This document shows positions 33,243 to 44,769 of a DNA stretch of 64,000 nucleotides, one piece after another. Each line of letters begins with the position of its first letter. The stretch's first letter is position 1. Position numbers and translations under genes: made by a program. Below the pieces are notes generated by a model. It saw only the letters and a program-made list of their open reading frames with translations. It was not told the DNA's origin and made no database searches. The DNA is from Marasmius tenuissimus (taxonomy: Eukaryota; Basidiomycota; Agaricomycetes; Agaricales; Marasmiaceae), in contig JAQOTA010000054.1 of NCBI GenBank assembly GCA_029532415.1, positions 3,782,001 to 3,846,000 on the forward strand, read 5' to 3'.

Positions 33243-34960
33243 ATGTCTCCTTCCTACGCTGTCGCCTTTCAGAACGCCCCGGAACAGCACGAACCGGTCG
33301 ACCTCACCATTAAGGGAACCATCCCACCATGGCTGCATGGGGTTCTCTATCGAACTGGACCTGGAACCTACCAAATTCCCCTCTCTAAGGACTCCTCCAA
33401 ACATGTCGCTGTTCAGCATTGGTTCGATGGCTTGAGCATGAACCATCGCTTCGAAATTCATCCAGGAGGTCAGCGAGTCTCCTACCGCTCTCGGAAGTCT
33501 AGCGATGACTACGAGCAGTCGGCCGCAGACCAGGGATTCCTGCCAGGCATCAACTTCGGCCAGCGCCAATCGGATATATGCGAGACCATCTTCGAAAAGT
33601 TCTTCACCGTCTTCCAGCAACCCACAACTACTCCCACTCCATCCAGCGAGAACGTTGGTGTCACCATCACACCCGATATGCCCGGGTGGAAGAAGGTCAT
33701 CGACGGTCTTCCTGCAGGTACCTTGAGCCACGAGCATAAGGGGCCAAAGTATATCGTGGCCAAAACGGACGCGAATGTTTTGCAACTGCTTGATCCAGTG
33801 TCTCTCGAGCCACTTTCCATAGCGGATTACGGAACTATGGACCCACGCCTTGACGGAGAATTGAGCGCTGCTCACTCGTGCCATGATCTCGAAGCCGACG
33901 AGTTCTACAACTACACTTGCAAGTTGGGGCCTTCCCCCATTTACAAGGTCTTCCAGATCAAAGGATCTTCCGGAGAGGTCGATATCTTGGCGGAAATCAC
34001 AGACGCACCTCCCGCCTATCTCCATTCTCTTGCTTTGACCTCAAAATATGTTGTCCTAATTGTCTGGCAGGCTCATATTACTGGGTACGTGTTTTTTTAC
34101 GCGCCAATGCTGTTCGACACTCACACTTTTATCTCTATTTAGGAACGGGCTTCCGATCCTCAACAATCATAAAAGTATTGCCGAGGCCATCGAGAAGAAA
34201 TGGGATCCTTCTCTTGACAGCATCTTCTACGTGATCGACCGCAAAGAGGGCGGCATTGTAGCCACATATAAGGTTCGTGTCTCCTCTGTCTTTACGGTCG
34301 CATTCAAAGCCGCTCATGAATATTCTCCAGACACCCCCCTTCTTCTGTTTCCATCAGCTCAACGCGTTCGACGACCCTAGCAAGGACGATATAATCCTCG
34401 ATATGGCCGTTTTCGAGGACCACGCAGTCATCGATCGTCTCTACTTGGACAAACTGCGCAACCTGGACGCCGACAACCACATGCTCATGGGACGCGCCCG
34501 TCGCTTCCGTCTAACCTCAGTGACTACGGGCCCCGAATCCACTCGTCAGGCCAATGTAGAATTTACTCTCCAGCAAGATGCGTGTATGGAATTGCCCACG
34601 ATCAACCCGGGAAATTACCTCCGTCCGTATCGTTACGCGTACGGAATTAACAAACTCGACCCTCGAGAGTACCATACGTTCGCTGACCGTATCGTTAAAG
34701 TTGACATGGACACCCCGGAGGGAGGTCATATTGCCTGGCAAGTGCCTGGGTATACTCCCAGCGAACCGATCTTTGTACCGCGGCCCGGTGCGCAGGACGA
34801 AGATGACGGTATCGTTCTGAGCGTAGTGCTGGACGGGGAGAAAGTAAAGAGCATGCTGGTCATTCTGGATGCAAAGGACTTGAAGGAGCTTGCCAGGGCG
34901 GAGATGGAGACAGTATATCCGATTGGATTCCATGGTGTATTCACACCCATCCAGGTTTAA
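33243..34960 (+). CDS. Carotenoid cleavage oxygenase (RPE65 family)
   Basis: Exons 33243-34084, 34143-34272 and 34331-34960 give 533 aa. The family uses Fe(II) held by four His to cleave double bonds of carotenoids, apocarotenoids or stilbenes with O2. Candidate ligands are H211 in AAHSCHD, H261 in LHSLALT, H332 in FFCFHQLNAF and H525 in GFHGVF. The second acceptor (CTCCAG at 34330) was chosen over a later CAG because it keeps the third His. N-terminal LHGVLYRTGPGTY and HWFDGL are further family hallmarks. No signal peptide. It lies just outside the peroxygenase array, tail to tail with UPO-2. Substrate unknown; retinal-forming and stilbene-cleaving fungal relatives exist. Confidence 0.88.
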
Positions 34961-35071
34961 GGAGGTAGACTAGATGCGATTCTCTGTACTTGAACTTTCG
35001 AGCCTCAGTAAAGAATCTAGCGATATTGTTGATCCAGAAGCGACGAGTACGCGTGCAGCGTCCAATGGCTA

Positions 35072-36091
35072 CTAAACATCCGGAGAAAGAACGATTCCGC
35101 TACAGTTGTCTCCCGTTGGCTTCCAGTCAGACGCCTCCTCAATCTTCCGAGAAAGTTCCCCGATAGTTCGCACAGTGATGGAATTTGCAGGTCGCTTCCA
35201 TCCTTCCTCAATCGGAAGGCGTTCTTCGCGGAAGAAGATCTGGACAAATCTAAAACAAGCGTGGTAAGACCCCAAGAGACAACAAAGAATGGTTGTTGGC
35301 GGCACTCACTCTTTACGTGCTTCACCCTTGATTGGGTCTCCCATAACACTGAGATAAAACCCACTCTCCCCAGACCTAGCGCCCTGCTGAAAGCCCGTGT
35401 TTGTCACATTCGGGTTTCTGCTGATGGAATCAGCGAGTCGAGCGTGCATCACTTGGCCGGCAGAAGTCGTATTGTAGACATCGGAGCCGGGGTTAGAGTT
35501 GAGGAGAGTCGAGAAGATCGCTTCATTGAAACTGATGTGGTCACCTAGGGCAAAGTCCTCACGGGAAAGAGAGGCGTCGTGCTCGATGTTACCGTGCCTG
35601 CGGGTATAAAGGTGGGCGATGAGAATTTTACTTGTAGCTTTCGGATACTAGGGATACTTACAAAGCGATATCATGGAGTGACATGGTCTGTGCTTCGCGG
35701 GAGGTGAGGAGACCGATTTTGCCGGCTATGATTGCGATTTTGGATTCCATATTATAGGCCTCTGCGTCACAAATCAATATCATCAGAAGTCGAAAGTGAC
35801 AGGAGGGAAGCCTAACTCACTAAACCCAGCATCGACTATCATAGGGACTGAAATGTTACGACCGTTTCTCGGCAAGAATCCGTGATTGGCAAGCCTACAA
35901 CGGCGTTAATTCCTCTGGCTCTGTGTATGGTGTAGTTCAACGCACGTATTGAGACCTGGGCATGGACCACGCAGGTCATTAGGTCCCGGGGCCTGCCATG
36001 GATAGGCAGACCAGTCGACGCTGCTGTCTTGAGCACGAGCGACGCCGACGGCTAGGAAGACGAGGGAGACGACGAGGTTGCTGAATTTCAT
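35072..36091 (-). CDS. Unspecific peroxygenase, short type (UPO-2)
   Basis: Secreted heme-thiolate peroxygenase that inserts oxygen into C-H bonds using H2O2. Exons 36091-35946, 35894-35821, 35761-35662, 35597-35310 and 35249-35072 give 261 aa. Signal peptide about residues 1-20. PCP at 43-45 supplies the heme thiolate; EHD at 112-114 (HGNIEHDAS) and E184 (SGESGFYL) match in spacing the Cys-EHD-Glu set of short UPOs (69 and 141 residues from the first Pro). Other conserved blocks are ANHGFLPR, NPGSDVYNTTSAG and FREERLPIEEGWK. The length fits short (family I) UPOs. It is the outermost minus-strand array member, followed upstream by an RPC40 pseudogene. Confidence 0.92.
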
Positions 36092-36899
36092 GGTGCTGAT
36101 ATGACTTGCTTCTTCGGTAGTGAAAGGTTGTTTTCTGAATCTCTGGATTCCAATGCGTCTCTGCTTAAGTACCTTTGGAGGTCCGAAAGAAAGTCCCCTA
36201 TTATTCTACCATTAGGCAGAGGTAAGTATAGAATCCATCCATTCTCCGAGCGTTACTGATCTTTGAAGAATGGTACGAGTACTGCGGTAGCACAACGCAG
36301 CAGGTAGGTAAGTATTGTCCAGTAAGGAGTTCACGGGGATGGAGCCAAAAACCCACGTATTATCAAATGAGGGCACCGCTTCCATTGCCCACTCTTCTCC
36401 TGAAATACGAGGATGAATACTTAACCGAATCCACGAAGTTCGCCGAGATGAAAGCTTGCCTTCTACCTCTCCATCGGCTTGATGAGTGCGCGGAGCACGC
36501 GGTATTCATGGTAGAAATAGAGATCTTGTGGCGTTGAATTCAGTTGAAGACCGATCGAGCTCCTGTGAGAAGGTACTTGATGGTCCTTCACCACAACCCT
36601 CGCCTCTCCTTCGAAACACCAACAAACATTTCAGCGAGAACAGCAACAGGTAGGAGGCGATGGTGGCACGAGGGATTAACATCTGGATATTCAGGATTCC
36701 ATGGCTTTGCCATCGTCGCATGATGCCTCCCGTCTCTGAGCCTCTGACAACGCCCACACGCTCTTCCGCAGCGTTTATACTTCCCGGAAGCAGGTTCTGA
36801 GACCAATACGATCCTCCTAGTTATCCGCAGCGACTACAAAGTAAAAATTCAACTTTTCGCATCACACCGGGTGAGCAAACCGACAGACAACTGACAAGT
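36092..36899. other. Array spacer between UPO-2 and RPC40 pseudogene 1
   Basis: No gene. Parts recur in the other array units (for example the stretch around GGTAAGTATT(G/T)TCC and the following ACGTATT(A/C)TC). Confidence 0.5.
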
Positions 36900-37725
36900 A
36901 AAACCATCCCTTATCAACGAAACCTGAGTGCCGAGGAGCCCTCCCCGGGTAGCGTGATCTCCACATATCTTCGCCGTCGATATATTCCTTTCCTTTGGGG
37001 TTGACGGGTTATGCAGCTGTGCTGGGTAATCAAAACCTCTGGGAGCGTTGAGACTTGGGATACAGGTGCACTCGTTTCAATGCGCGATGGTGTGCATTCG
37101 GCGGCCAAGTTCCTGCCTTTCGCTCGTCTTTTACTAGAAAATTTTGAGCTCATGAATGAAGTGAATGAGAGTGAAAAACATACGATGCCGGAAGTCAACG
37201 TCCAAGGGCAGTACGGCTGTTCGATGTGCCAGTACTTTGCCCTGAATGACACTTATGGTATCGAATACATGACAATATCATGCTCGTTTCTGGAGGGATC
37301 TTAGCTACAAACAATGTCACTCTCAGGTTTGAACAATTGACCTCAGCGATCATAAAACCCGGAATCTATTGGCAAACGACGCATCGACGTCCACATAATC
37401 GAGTTCTATACGTCGATCCAAAGGACGCGTGACCCTTGCGGTTGCATTCTATCCTTTCCGTGTTCAGTCGATACTTCAAAATTGAACAAGCCTCAGCAAG
37501 GCCGCGACGCGACGCACTTGGTTAAAATTCTAAGGGGTCCCAAAGAGGTCTTCTCCAGGATGTTGGTATCAGAGACATCGATGGCGCTCTCTTATGATAT
37601 TCTGGCCGGTCTTTGTGGGCTTATTCTGCTCGAGGACGCCATTTTGCACTTGAGAGTACGCGAGAGGATGAGGGTAAGAGGAAAACATTGATGGGTTACA
37701 TAATTCCAGCGCTTCAACAACGCTA
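36900..37725 (-). pseudogene. RPC40 pseudogene 1
   Basis: Minus-strand remnant of the RNA polymerase I/III subunit gene at 55174-56542. The promoter block with GCGCTGGAATTATGTAACC (about 37690-37720), an exon 1 beginning ATGGCGTCCTCGAGC, exon 2 to 4 pieces (CCCAGCACAGCTG near 37010), and an exon 5 piece (AAAGGAAAGGAATATATCGA near 36965-36990) are in order but interrupted by stops and deletions; exon 5 is fused to exon 4. It cannot encode the protein. Confidence 0.8.
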
Positions 37726-38263
37726 AAACGCCTTTCGACCTTACCGGGACCCTGCGTATACCATCTCCAGGCTCCTGAGCGCTGAGCTCACGGCCACTTT
37801 CAGGCCAGCGCCCTTGCTTCCGCACGGAAAGTCAATGCGGTGATACACAAAACTTGAGCTGATATCCCTTCGCTTTTTTTTGCATTTTTCATGGCCAGTC
37901 CCAAGTCAGTCCTGCCAACTTCGACTCGGAGGGACCATGTTCGAACCATGTACCTTGAGACAAGACAAGAAAGTGAATGTTCACAAGACTGGCTGGACTC
38001 CCTAATGGTCCTGAGTTCAGTATTCGTTCATACTGCCACCCGAGCGAGAAATTCACTGCGTACAGTCAAGTCATCACTGATCAGGAACCTGGAGGTCGTA
38101 TTTACGAAACGTTGAGATAGTGAGGGTCTCTATGGCTGTCCAATCCCAGAACAGATCATCTCATTGAGATAACTCAGAAGGCTAGGATCATAAAATAGAA
38201 CTAATAATCAAGCAACGTTGTTCGCCCAGAAGTAATGAGTACGCGTGCGGCGTCCGATGTCTA
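37726..38263. other. Array spacer with a segment repeated near 41320-41520
   Basis: No gene. About 37925-38130 resembles about 41320-41520 (shared CACAAGACTGGCTG, GTTCAGTATTC and ACTGCGTACAGTCAAGT), marking the same unit junction in two neighbouring units. Confidence 0.55.
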
Positions 38264-39317
38264 CTAAAACTCCGGAGAGAGAACGACTCTGGGACAGTTG
38301 TCTCCAGTTGGCTCCCAATCGGTCACAGCTGCAATCTTCTCAGCAAGTGCTCTCACGGTGTCCAGGTTGGTGGAAGTTGCAGGCCGCTTCCATCCCTCCT
38401 CGATTGGAAGGCGCTCTTCGCGGAAGAAGACCTGGACAAACCTATAGCACGAGAGAGAGGTAGGGAGAAAAAGGTCAGTACAAAGTCGAAGGTTTGGGAA
38501 TCTTGCCTAGACGTGATACTCACTTCTTAGGGGCTTCACCTGTGATAGGATCCCCCATAACGCTCAGGTAAAATCCGCTTTCTCCCGATCGAATGCCAAA
38601 CTGCAAGTCCGTGTTGGTCACATTCGGATTCCTACTGATCGAGTCAGCAAGTCGAGCCTTCATGACTAGACCGGCAGAAGTCGTATTGTAAACGTCGGAG
38701 CCGGGGTTAGAGTTCAGGAGAGTTGAAAAGATCTCTTCGTTAAAGCTGATGTGGTCGCCGAGGGCAAAGTCCTCACGGGAGAGAGAGGCATCGTGCTCGA
38801 TGTTGCCGTGCCTGTAGATAAATTCGGAGGATGAGAATTTGACTTTCAGTTCCCGACTGGAAAGGACACGTACAAGGCAATGTCGTGAAGCGACATGGTC
38901 TGTGCCTCGCGGGAGGTGAGAAGACCGACTTTGCCAGCTGTGATCGGGATGTCAGATTCCATGTTGTAGGCCTCTGTGAGATGGAGAGAAAGCAGGTCAG
39001 AGATCGAAAGCGTTGAGGAGAGAAGGTTCGTTGACCAACTCACTGAAGCCAGCCTCGATAATCATAGGGACCGAGATGTTTCGACCGTCTCTCGGCAACA
39101 GACCATGGTTGGCCAGCCTACAACGACGTTAGTTGTTCTGCCAGTGTAGTGAATGGTATCTTTCAACGCACGTATTGAGACCTGGGCAGGGACTACGAAG
39201 GTCGTTTGGTCCGGGGGCCTGCCATGGATAAGCAGAGAAATCGAAGCCGCCGTCCTGGGCTTGGGTGACGCCAACGGCCAGGGTGACAAGAGAAACAATG
39301 AGCTTGCTGAGGTTCAT
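38264..39317 (-). CDS. Unspecific peroxygenase, short type (UPO-3)
   Basis: Five exons as in UPO-2: ATG at 39315-39317, TAG at 38264-38266. Signal peptide (about 1-20, MNLSKLIVSLVTLAVGVTQA), PCP at residues 43-45, EHD at 112-114, catalytic Glu at about 184 (RSGESGFYL), and FREERLPIEEGWKRP in the last exon are all present, so it should be active. Exons 1-4 and their introns are nearly identical to UPO-4 (41642-42697), pointing to very recent duplication or gene conversion. A TTAAATA element on the plus strand (39393-39399; TATTTAA for this gene) lies about 76-82 bases before the ATG. An RPC40 pseudogene follows upstream. Confidence 0.92.
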
Positions 39318-39392
39318 GATGCTGGTGCGATGGCTTGCTTGTTGGGCAGTTAGAAGTTGTCTTCTGGATCTCTGTCTTCCAGTATGTCTTGC

Positions 39393-39399
39393 TTAAATA
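39393..39399 (-). promoter_or_regulatory. TATA-like element of UPO-3 (TATTTAA)
   Basis: TATTTAAGCAAGAC precedes UPO-3, UPO-4 and UPO-5 at about the same distance (76-82 bases); UPO-7 has a similar TATTTAAGCAAGGC farther upstream. Confidence 0.5.
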
Positions 39400-40059
39400 C
39401 CCTCGCGGGACCAATAGGAAGCCTCCCATTACTCTATAATCAGGCCAAGGTCAAGGACCCATCCATTCTCCGGGCGCTGGCGAGGGACAGTTGAAACTGA
39501 GTGCTGCGGTAGTCAGACAGTAGAGGTAAGTATTTTCCGGTGATGAACTTACGAACGTGGAACAAAAAACTCACGTATCCTCTATTCAGTGCACGGTTAC
39601 TTTCGCCTACTGTTATTGTGGAATACAAAGATGAATCACAGCTTCTTACGAGCACTGTTGTAATGAATTCGTACCATCAGTATTGTCGGCTTTCTCCACC
39701 GGCTTGTCGTCGCGCAGCACACGCAATGCCGCACGGCAGGAGCGGTATTGTGTGGCTGGAGGCTCAGTTAATCGTGCAATGGTGCAATTTGATTCATTTG
39801 AAAGCTGTATGTGTCACTGCGGGAGGACGCTCAACAGTCCCTCGGTATAACTCTCTTACTCCTCGTTCGGACGCCGGCTAGGCATCCCAATGACAGCGAC
39901 AGGAGGCAGGAAAGGCGATGATGTAGGAGGTTGGCCATTCCCATCGATAGATTGAGGCTCTCGCTGGCACAAGAGCAACATCTAAACCCCCAGATTCTAA
40001 CGACTCCGCCAATGTCACACCGTCTTGTCTCCGCGCCTTTGAGCCGGTACTAACGAGAG
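39400..40059. other. Array spacer between UPO-3 and RPC40 pseudogene 2
   Basis: No gene. Shares order and sequence with 42780-43454 and 45906-46674, for example AGGTAAGTATTTTCC(G/A)GTGATGAACTT and, farther on, cgcgcagcac-type stretches. Confidence 0.5.
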
Positions 40060-40990
40060 AGAGGGGTCGTGAGTCCGATGAACAAAGAGAACAAGTCGAA
40101 TCCGAGCACTGACTGGGCTTTGCACAATCCTTTTACTGCGTGCGGTCCTATGTTAACCAGTGATTCGCCCATTCTTAACTCTGCGAGAACGACACTCGAT
40201 TCGTCGGAGCGGGTTTCAAACCTAAAAATACGGTTCCTTGCTTCCCTACGTGACTCCAGACGAAGTGTGAAGAGAGGAATTCATGGTTGATGTACAGCTG
40301 TGCTGGGTCGTCCCCAGGATCGTTGTTGGGATTTCGGGGCACAGGTGCGTTCGACCTGGCCGTTTTCGTTTTTTGCTGAAGAAAAGTGTGTTTGGTTAGA
40401 CGTGAATCGACCGAAGTGAGACGAGCGATGGTATACAATACCAGAATTCCATTGTTTTTGGGTCAACATTGAGAGGCGCTATACCCGTTCGATGTGCCAA
40501 TGCTTCGTCCCAACTGAGACGTGTTAGGAATATGGATTCTGTTGCAACCGAGGGTAGAATAATAAAATTCAGTTTTCCGTTCGAACTAAGTCAACCAAGC
40601 AAAGAACCGACCTCCGAAGCAATCACAACTTTTTTCGGATATGCATTCGCAGTCGACGCATCGACACCCATGGGATTGAACTCTGTCCGTCGATTTAGAA
40701 GTCATGAGCTTTTACGGTCGTATTCTATCCTTTCCATGCCCAGTCAATAGTTTTAGAGTTGAACAAGACCAGGGTGTGACGCACTTGGCTGAACTGGGTT
40801 CCCCGGAATGGCGCCCCGGTAAGTCGTTGTTCAAATCTTTGATCGCCGTTCTGCTACTACCCCGACAAGTCCTCATGGACGTATTTGGCTTGAATGTGTC
40901 ACTTCGTGCTGGAGAGTGCTCAAGAGGATTACGATGAGGGTGACACTGAGAGAGGGTAAGAGGAAGAGATTGAGGGGTTACATAATTCTA
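40060..40990 (-). pseudogene. RPC40 pseudogene 2
   Basis: Minus strand. Exon 4 of RPC40 is readable (CCCGAAATCCCAACAACG, GACCCAGCACAGCTGTACAT, CATGAATTCCTCTCTTC near 40270-40350), with part of intron 4 and an exon 4 end at about 40080-40160. Exon 2 and 3 pieces and the promoter block (near 40970-40990) follow. Frameshifts and deletions break it. Same unit as UPO-3. Confidence 0.8.
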
Positions 40991-40999
40991 GCGCTCCGC

Positions 41000-41310
41000 T
41001 GGGCCGCGGTGGCCGCGCTTGACACGGTGGCCCCGTTGATAGGAGTTAGTATATGTCTCTTCCATCCTTCCTCGATCGGCAAGCGTGCTTCGTGGAAGAA
41101 GATCCGAACGAACCTGCAACACGGTGAGAAATAGGGAAAGATCACCCTGGAGTGTATGGGCGACGATATCGAAGCAGTACTCACTTCTTAGGTGCCTCGC
41201 CCTTGATCGGGTCACCCACAACGCTCAGACAGAACCCGCTCTCTGCAGCCCGAGCACCCTGCTGAAAGCCCGTGTTCGTCAGGTTTGGATTCCTGCTAAT
41301 TGAGTCGACT
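41000..41310 (-). pseudogene. UPO fragment (end of exon 4 and exon 5)
   Basis: Reads NLTNTGFQQGARAAESGF near 41240-41300, an intron, then FVRIFFHEARLPIEEGWKR and TPINGATV before it runs into unrelated sequence. The first three exons are absent. It sits between RPC40 pseudogene 2 and UPO-4, a leftover of an extra unit or of unequal exchange. Confidence 0.8.
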
Positions 41311-41641
41311 CAGTTCTGACTCCTCCGAGACTGGCATGTACCTTGAGCCCAAGAAGTGAATATACACAAGACTGGCTGTACTTACTAATGGTTCTAGGTT
41401 CAGTATTCTTTCTCACTGCCACTCGAGCGAGGAAATCACTGCGTACAGTCAAGTTATCACTGATCAGGGACCCGGAGGTCGTATTTACGAGTTAGTGAGA
41501 GTCCTTGTAGTAACTGTCCAATTGTAGAGCAGAACCTCTCATTGCGATAACTCGGGAAACTAAAGTCATAAAATAAAACTGATATTCTAGCGACGTTGTT
41601 CGCCCAGAAGTGACGAGTAGGCGTGCGGCTTCCAACGTCTA

Positions 41642-42697
41642 CTAAAACTCCGGAGTGACAATGATTCTGAAACAGTTGTCTCCGGTTGGCTCCCAATCGG
41701 ACACAGCTGCAATCTTCTCAGCAAGTGCTTTCACGGTGTCCAGGTTGATGGAAGTTGCGGGCCTCTTCCATCCCTCCTCGATTGGAAGACGCTCCTCGCG
41801 GAAGAAGACCTGGACAAACCTGTATAGCACGAGAGAGAGGTAGGGAGAAAAAAGTTAGTCCAGAGTTGAAGGGTCGAGAATCTTGCTCAGATCTAACACT
41901 CACTTCTTAGGAGCTTCACCCGTGATGGGATCCCCCATAACGCTCAGGTAAAACCCACTTTCTCCGGATCGAACGCGGAGCTGCGCGTCCGTGTTGGTTA
42001 AATTCGGATTCCTGCTGATCGAGTCAGCAAGTCGAGCCTTCATGACTAGACCGGCAGAGGTCGTGTTGTAGATGTCGGAGCCGGGGTTGGAGTTGAGGAG
42101 AGTCGAGAAGATCTCTTCGTTGAAACTAATGTGGTCGCCTAGGGCAAAGTCCTCACGGGAGAGAGAGGCATCGTGCTCGATGTTGCCGTGCCTATAGATA
42201 AATTCGGAGGATGAGAATTTGACTTTTAGTTTTCGTCTGGTGAAGATACATACAAAGTAATGTCGTGAAGCGACATAGTCTGTGCCTCGCGGGAGGTGAG
42301 AAGACCGACTTTGCCAGCTGTGATCGGGATGTCAGATTCCATGTTGTAGGCCTCTGTGAGATGGAGAGAAGGCAGGTCAGAGATAGAAGGCGTTGAGGAG
42401 AGAAGGTTCGTTGACCAACTCACTGAAGCCAGCCTCGATAATCATAGGGACCGAGATGTTTCGACCGTCTCTCGGCAACAGACCATGGTTGGCCAGCCTA
42501 CAACGACGTTAGTTGTTCTGCCAGTGTAGTGAATGGTATCTTTCAACGCACGTATTGAGACCTGGGCAGGGACTACGAAGGTCGTTGGGTCCGGGGGCCT
42601 GCCATGGATAAGCAGAGAAATCGAAGCCGCCGTCCTGGGCTTGGGCGACGCCAACGGCCAGGGTGACAAGAGAAACAATGAGCTTGCTGAGGTTCAT
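41642..42697 (-). CDS. Unspecific peroxygenase, short type (UPO-4)
   Basis: Five exons, ATG 42695-42697, TAG 41642-41644. Signal peptide, PCP (43-45), EHD (112-114), Glu about 184 in RSGESGFYL, and the last-exon block are intact. C-terminus differs slightly from UPO-3 (DNCFRIIVTPEF). The TATA-like TATTTAA lies at 42773-42779. Upstream 1.0 kb and exons 1-4 are almost the same as in UPO-3. Predicted secreted and active. Confidence 0.92.
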
Positions 42698-42772
42698 GAT
42701 GCTGGTGCGATGGCTTGCTTGTTGGGCAGTTAGAAGTTGTCTTCTGGATCTCTGTACTCCAGTAGGTCTTGC

Positions 42773-42779
42773 TTAAATA
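42773..42779 (-). promoter_or_regulatory. TATA-like element of UPO-4 (TATTTAA)
   Basis: Same element and spacing as in UPO-3. Confidence 0.5.
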
Positions 42780-43454
42780 CCCTCGAGAGACCAATAGGAA
42801 GCCTCCAATTACTCTGCATCAGGCCAAGTTCAAGCATCCATTCATTCTCTGGGCGTTGTCAAAGGACAGTTAAATCCGAGTGCTGCGGTAGTCAAACAGA
42901 AGATAGGTAAGTATTTTCCGGTGATGAACTTAGGAGAGTGGAAGGAAAGCCTCACGTATTCTCAATTCAGTAGACGGTTACTTGCGCCTACTTTCCTTCT
43001 GGAAAACAAAGATGAATAACAGCTCCTTACGAGCACCATTGGAATGAATGCTCACCATCAGTAACATCGGCATTCTTCGCCGGCTTATTGTCGCGCAGCA
43101 GTGCCAGCACGCGCAATGACAGAAACGGGGTCGTGTGGCTGGGGACTCAGTTATTCGTGCAATGGAAAGCTGTGTGTGTCGTTGCGTGAGGACGCTCAAC
43201 AGTCTCTCGGTATAGCTCTCTTACTCCTCGCTCCAGACGCCGACTATGCATCCCAATATCCTAATGACAGCGACAGGAGGCAAGAAAGGTGATGATGTGC
43301 GAAGTTGATCATTCCCGTCAATAGACCGTGGCTCTCACGGGCACAAGAGCAACATCCAAAACCTAAGGTTCCTACGGACCCGCTGATGTCATGCCGTCTT
43401 TTCTGCGTACCTTTGAGCCGATACTAGGGAGAAGGCTATAGGAGGCATCTGCTA
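42780..43454. other. Array spacer between UPO-4 and RPC40 pseudogene 3
   Basis: No gene. Repeats the spacer of the neighbouring units. Confidence 0.5.
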
Positions 43455-44345
43455 AAGAGGGGTCATGAGTCCGATGAACAAAGAGAGCAAGTCGAATCCG
43501 AGTACACCGACAGCGCTTTGCACAATCCTTTCACTGCGTGCAGTCCTATGTTGACCAGTGGCTCGCCCGTTCTCAACTCTGAGAAACGACACTCGGTACT
43601 TGTTCCCCCTACGTGACTCCAGACGAAGTGTGGCGAGAGGTATTCATAGTTGATGTACAGCTGTGCTGGGTCGTCAGAACCCCCTGGGATTGTTGGCATT
43701 TCGGGCACGGAGGCGTTCAACTTGGTAGTTTTAGTTGTTTGCTGAAGGAAAGTATGTTGATCTCGACGTGAAATGACCCAATTGGGACGAGCTCGGACAT
43801 ACAATCCCAGAAGTCCATTTGTTTTTGGTTTGACATTGAGAGGCGCTGTACCTATTTGATGTGCTAATGCTTGGCCTCAAATAAGTCGTAGAGTATATAT
43901 TCTGTTGCAACTGAGGATATCTTGAATAAGAAACTTCAGTTCGAACCAAGTCGACGAAGCAAAGAACCGACCTCAGCAATCACAATCCTCCGAAATGCAT
44001 TCGCGGATCGACACCCATGAGACTAAACTCTATCTGTCGATTGTGAAGTAATGGGCCTCCACGGTCGTATTCTAACCTTTCCATGCTCAGTCGATATTTA
44101 CAGAGTTGAACAGGACCAGGGCGTGACGCACTTGGCTGATTTGGGTTGAACTTTTGGAGAACCCCCAAGAGAAGTCTTACCTGGAATAGTGTCTTGGTAA
44201 ACATTGTTCCAATCTTTGATCATGCGCTCTGCTGCTAACCCGGGCTTGAATGCGCCACTCCGTACTGGAGAGTGCTCAAGAGGATTCCGATGGCAAGAAG
44301 ATCCGGAAGAGACTGAGGGGTTACATAATTCCAGCGCTCCGCTGG
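43455..44345 (-). pseudogene. RPC40 pseudogene 3
   Basis: Minus strand. Exon 4 stretch (GACGACCCAGCACAGCTGTAC near 43650-43675, TATGAATACCTCTCGCC), exon 2 and 3 pieces (TGCATTTCGGAGG near 43990), and the GGAATTATGTAACC promoter block near 44315-44335 are recognisable. Stops and deletions break it. Same unit as UPO-4. Confidence 0.8.
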
Positions 44346-44769
44346 GCCGCGGTGGCGCTAGCGGCTAAACTGCTGTCATTCCTCCCCGGTCCGGCACCCT
44401 CATCCGCTGATTGCTACCACCCAACAGTCGCAACGCAAGTCGTAAGAATAGCGTACCGATCTCAAGTCAAACTCGAGCGAGGAAAGTGAATCTTCCCAGA
44501 ACGACGTCCCTTTCTAGCCAGCGCTGCCAGATGATCTCGAGTATCTCCCGACATATTCACGCGAGATGATCACGAAGCTACCGCTGGAGTGTAAGTCTAG
44601 TGACTGGCAGCTTGAACTCACGAGACATTGAATTTTGAAGATCTCCGTAACTATCCAATCCTGAGGCAAATCCTTTGTTCGAGATGATTTCGGACAAGGA
44701 TAATATCTAGCAACATTTTCAAGACGTTGTTCGGCCAAAAGTGACCGGTATGCGAGCGGCGTACACCAT
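44346..44769. other. Array spacer, nothing recognised
   Basis: No open frame with support. Begins with GCTGGGCCGCGGTGGC, a GC-rich stretch also seen near 40998-41015, a likely unit junction. Confidence 0.4.

Noticed and set aside
33180..34025. 281-codon open frame antisense to the carotenoid oxygenase
   Set aside because: It is a shadow of the conserved plus-strand coding exon and has no family features or splice partners.
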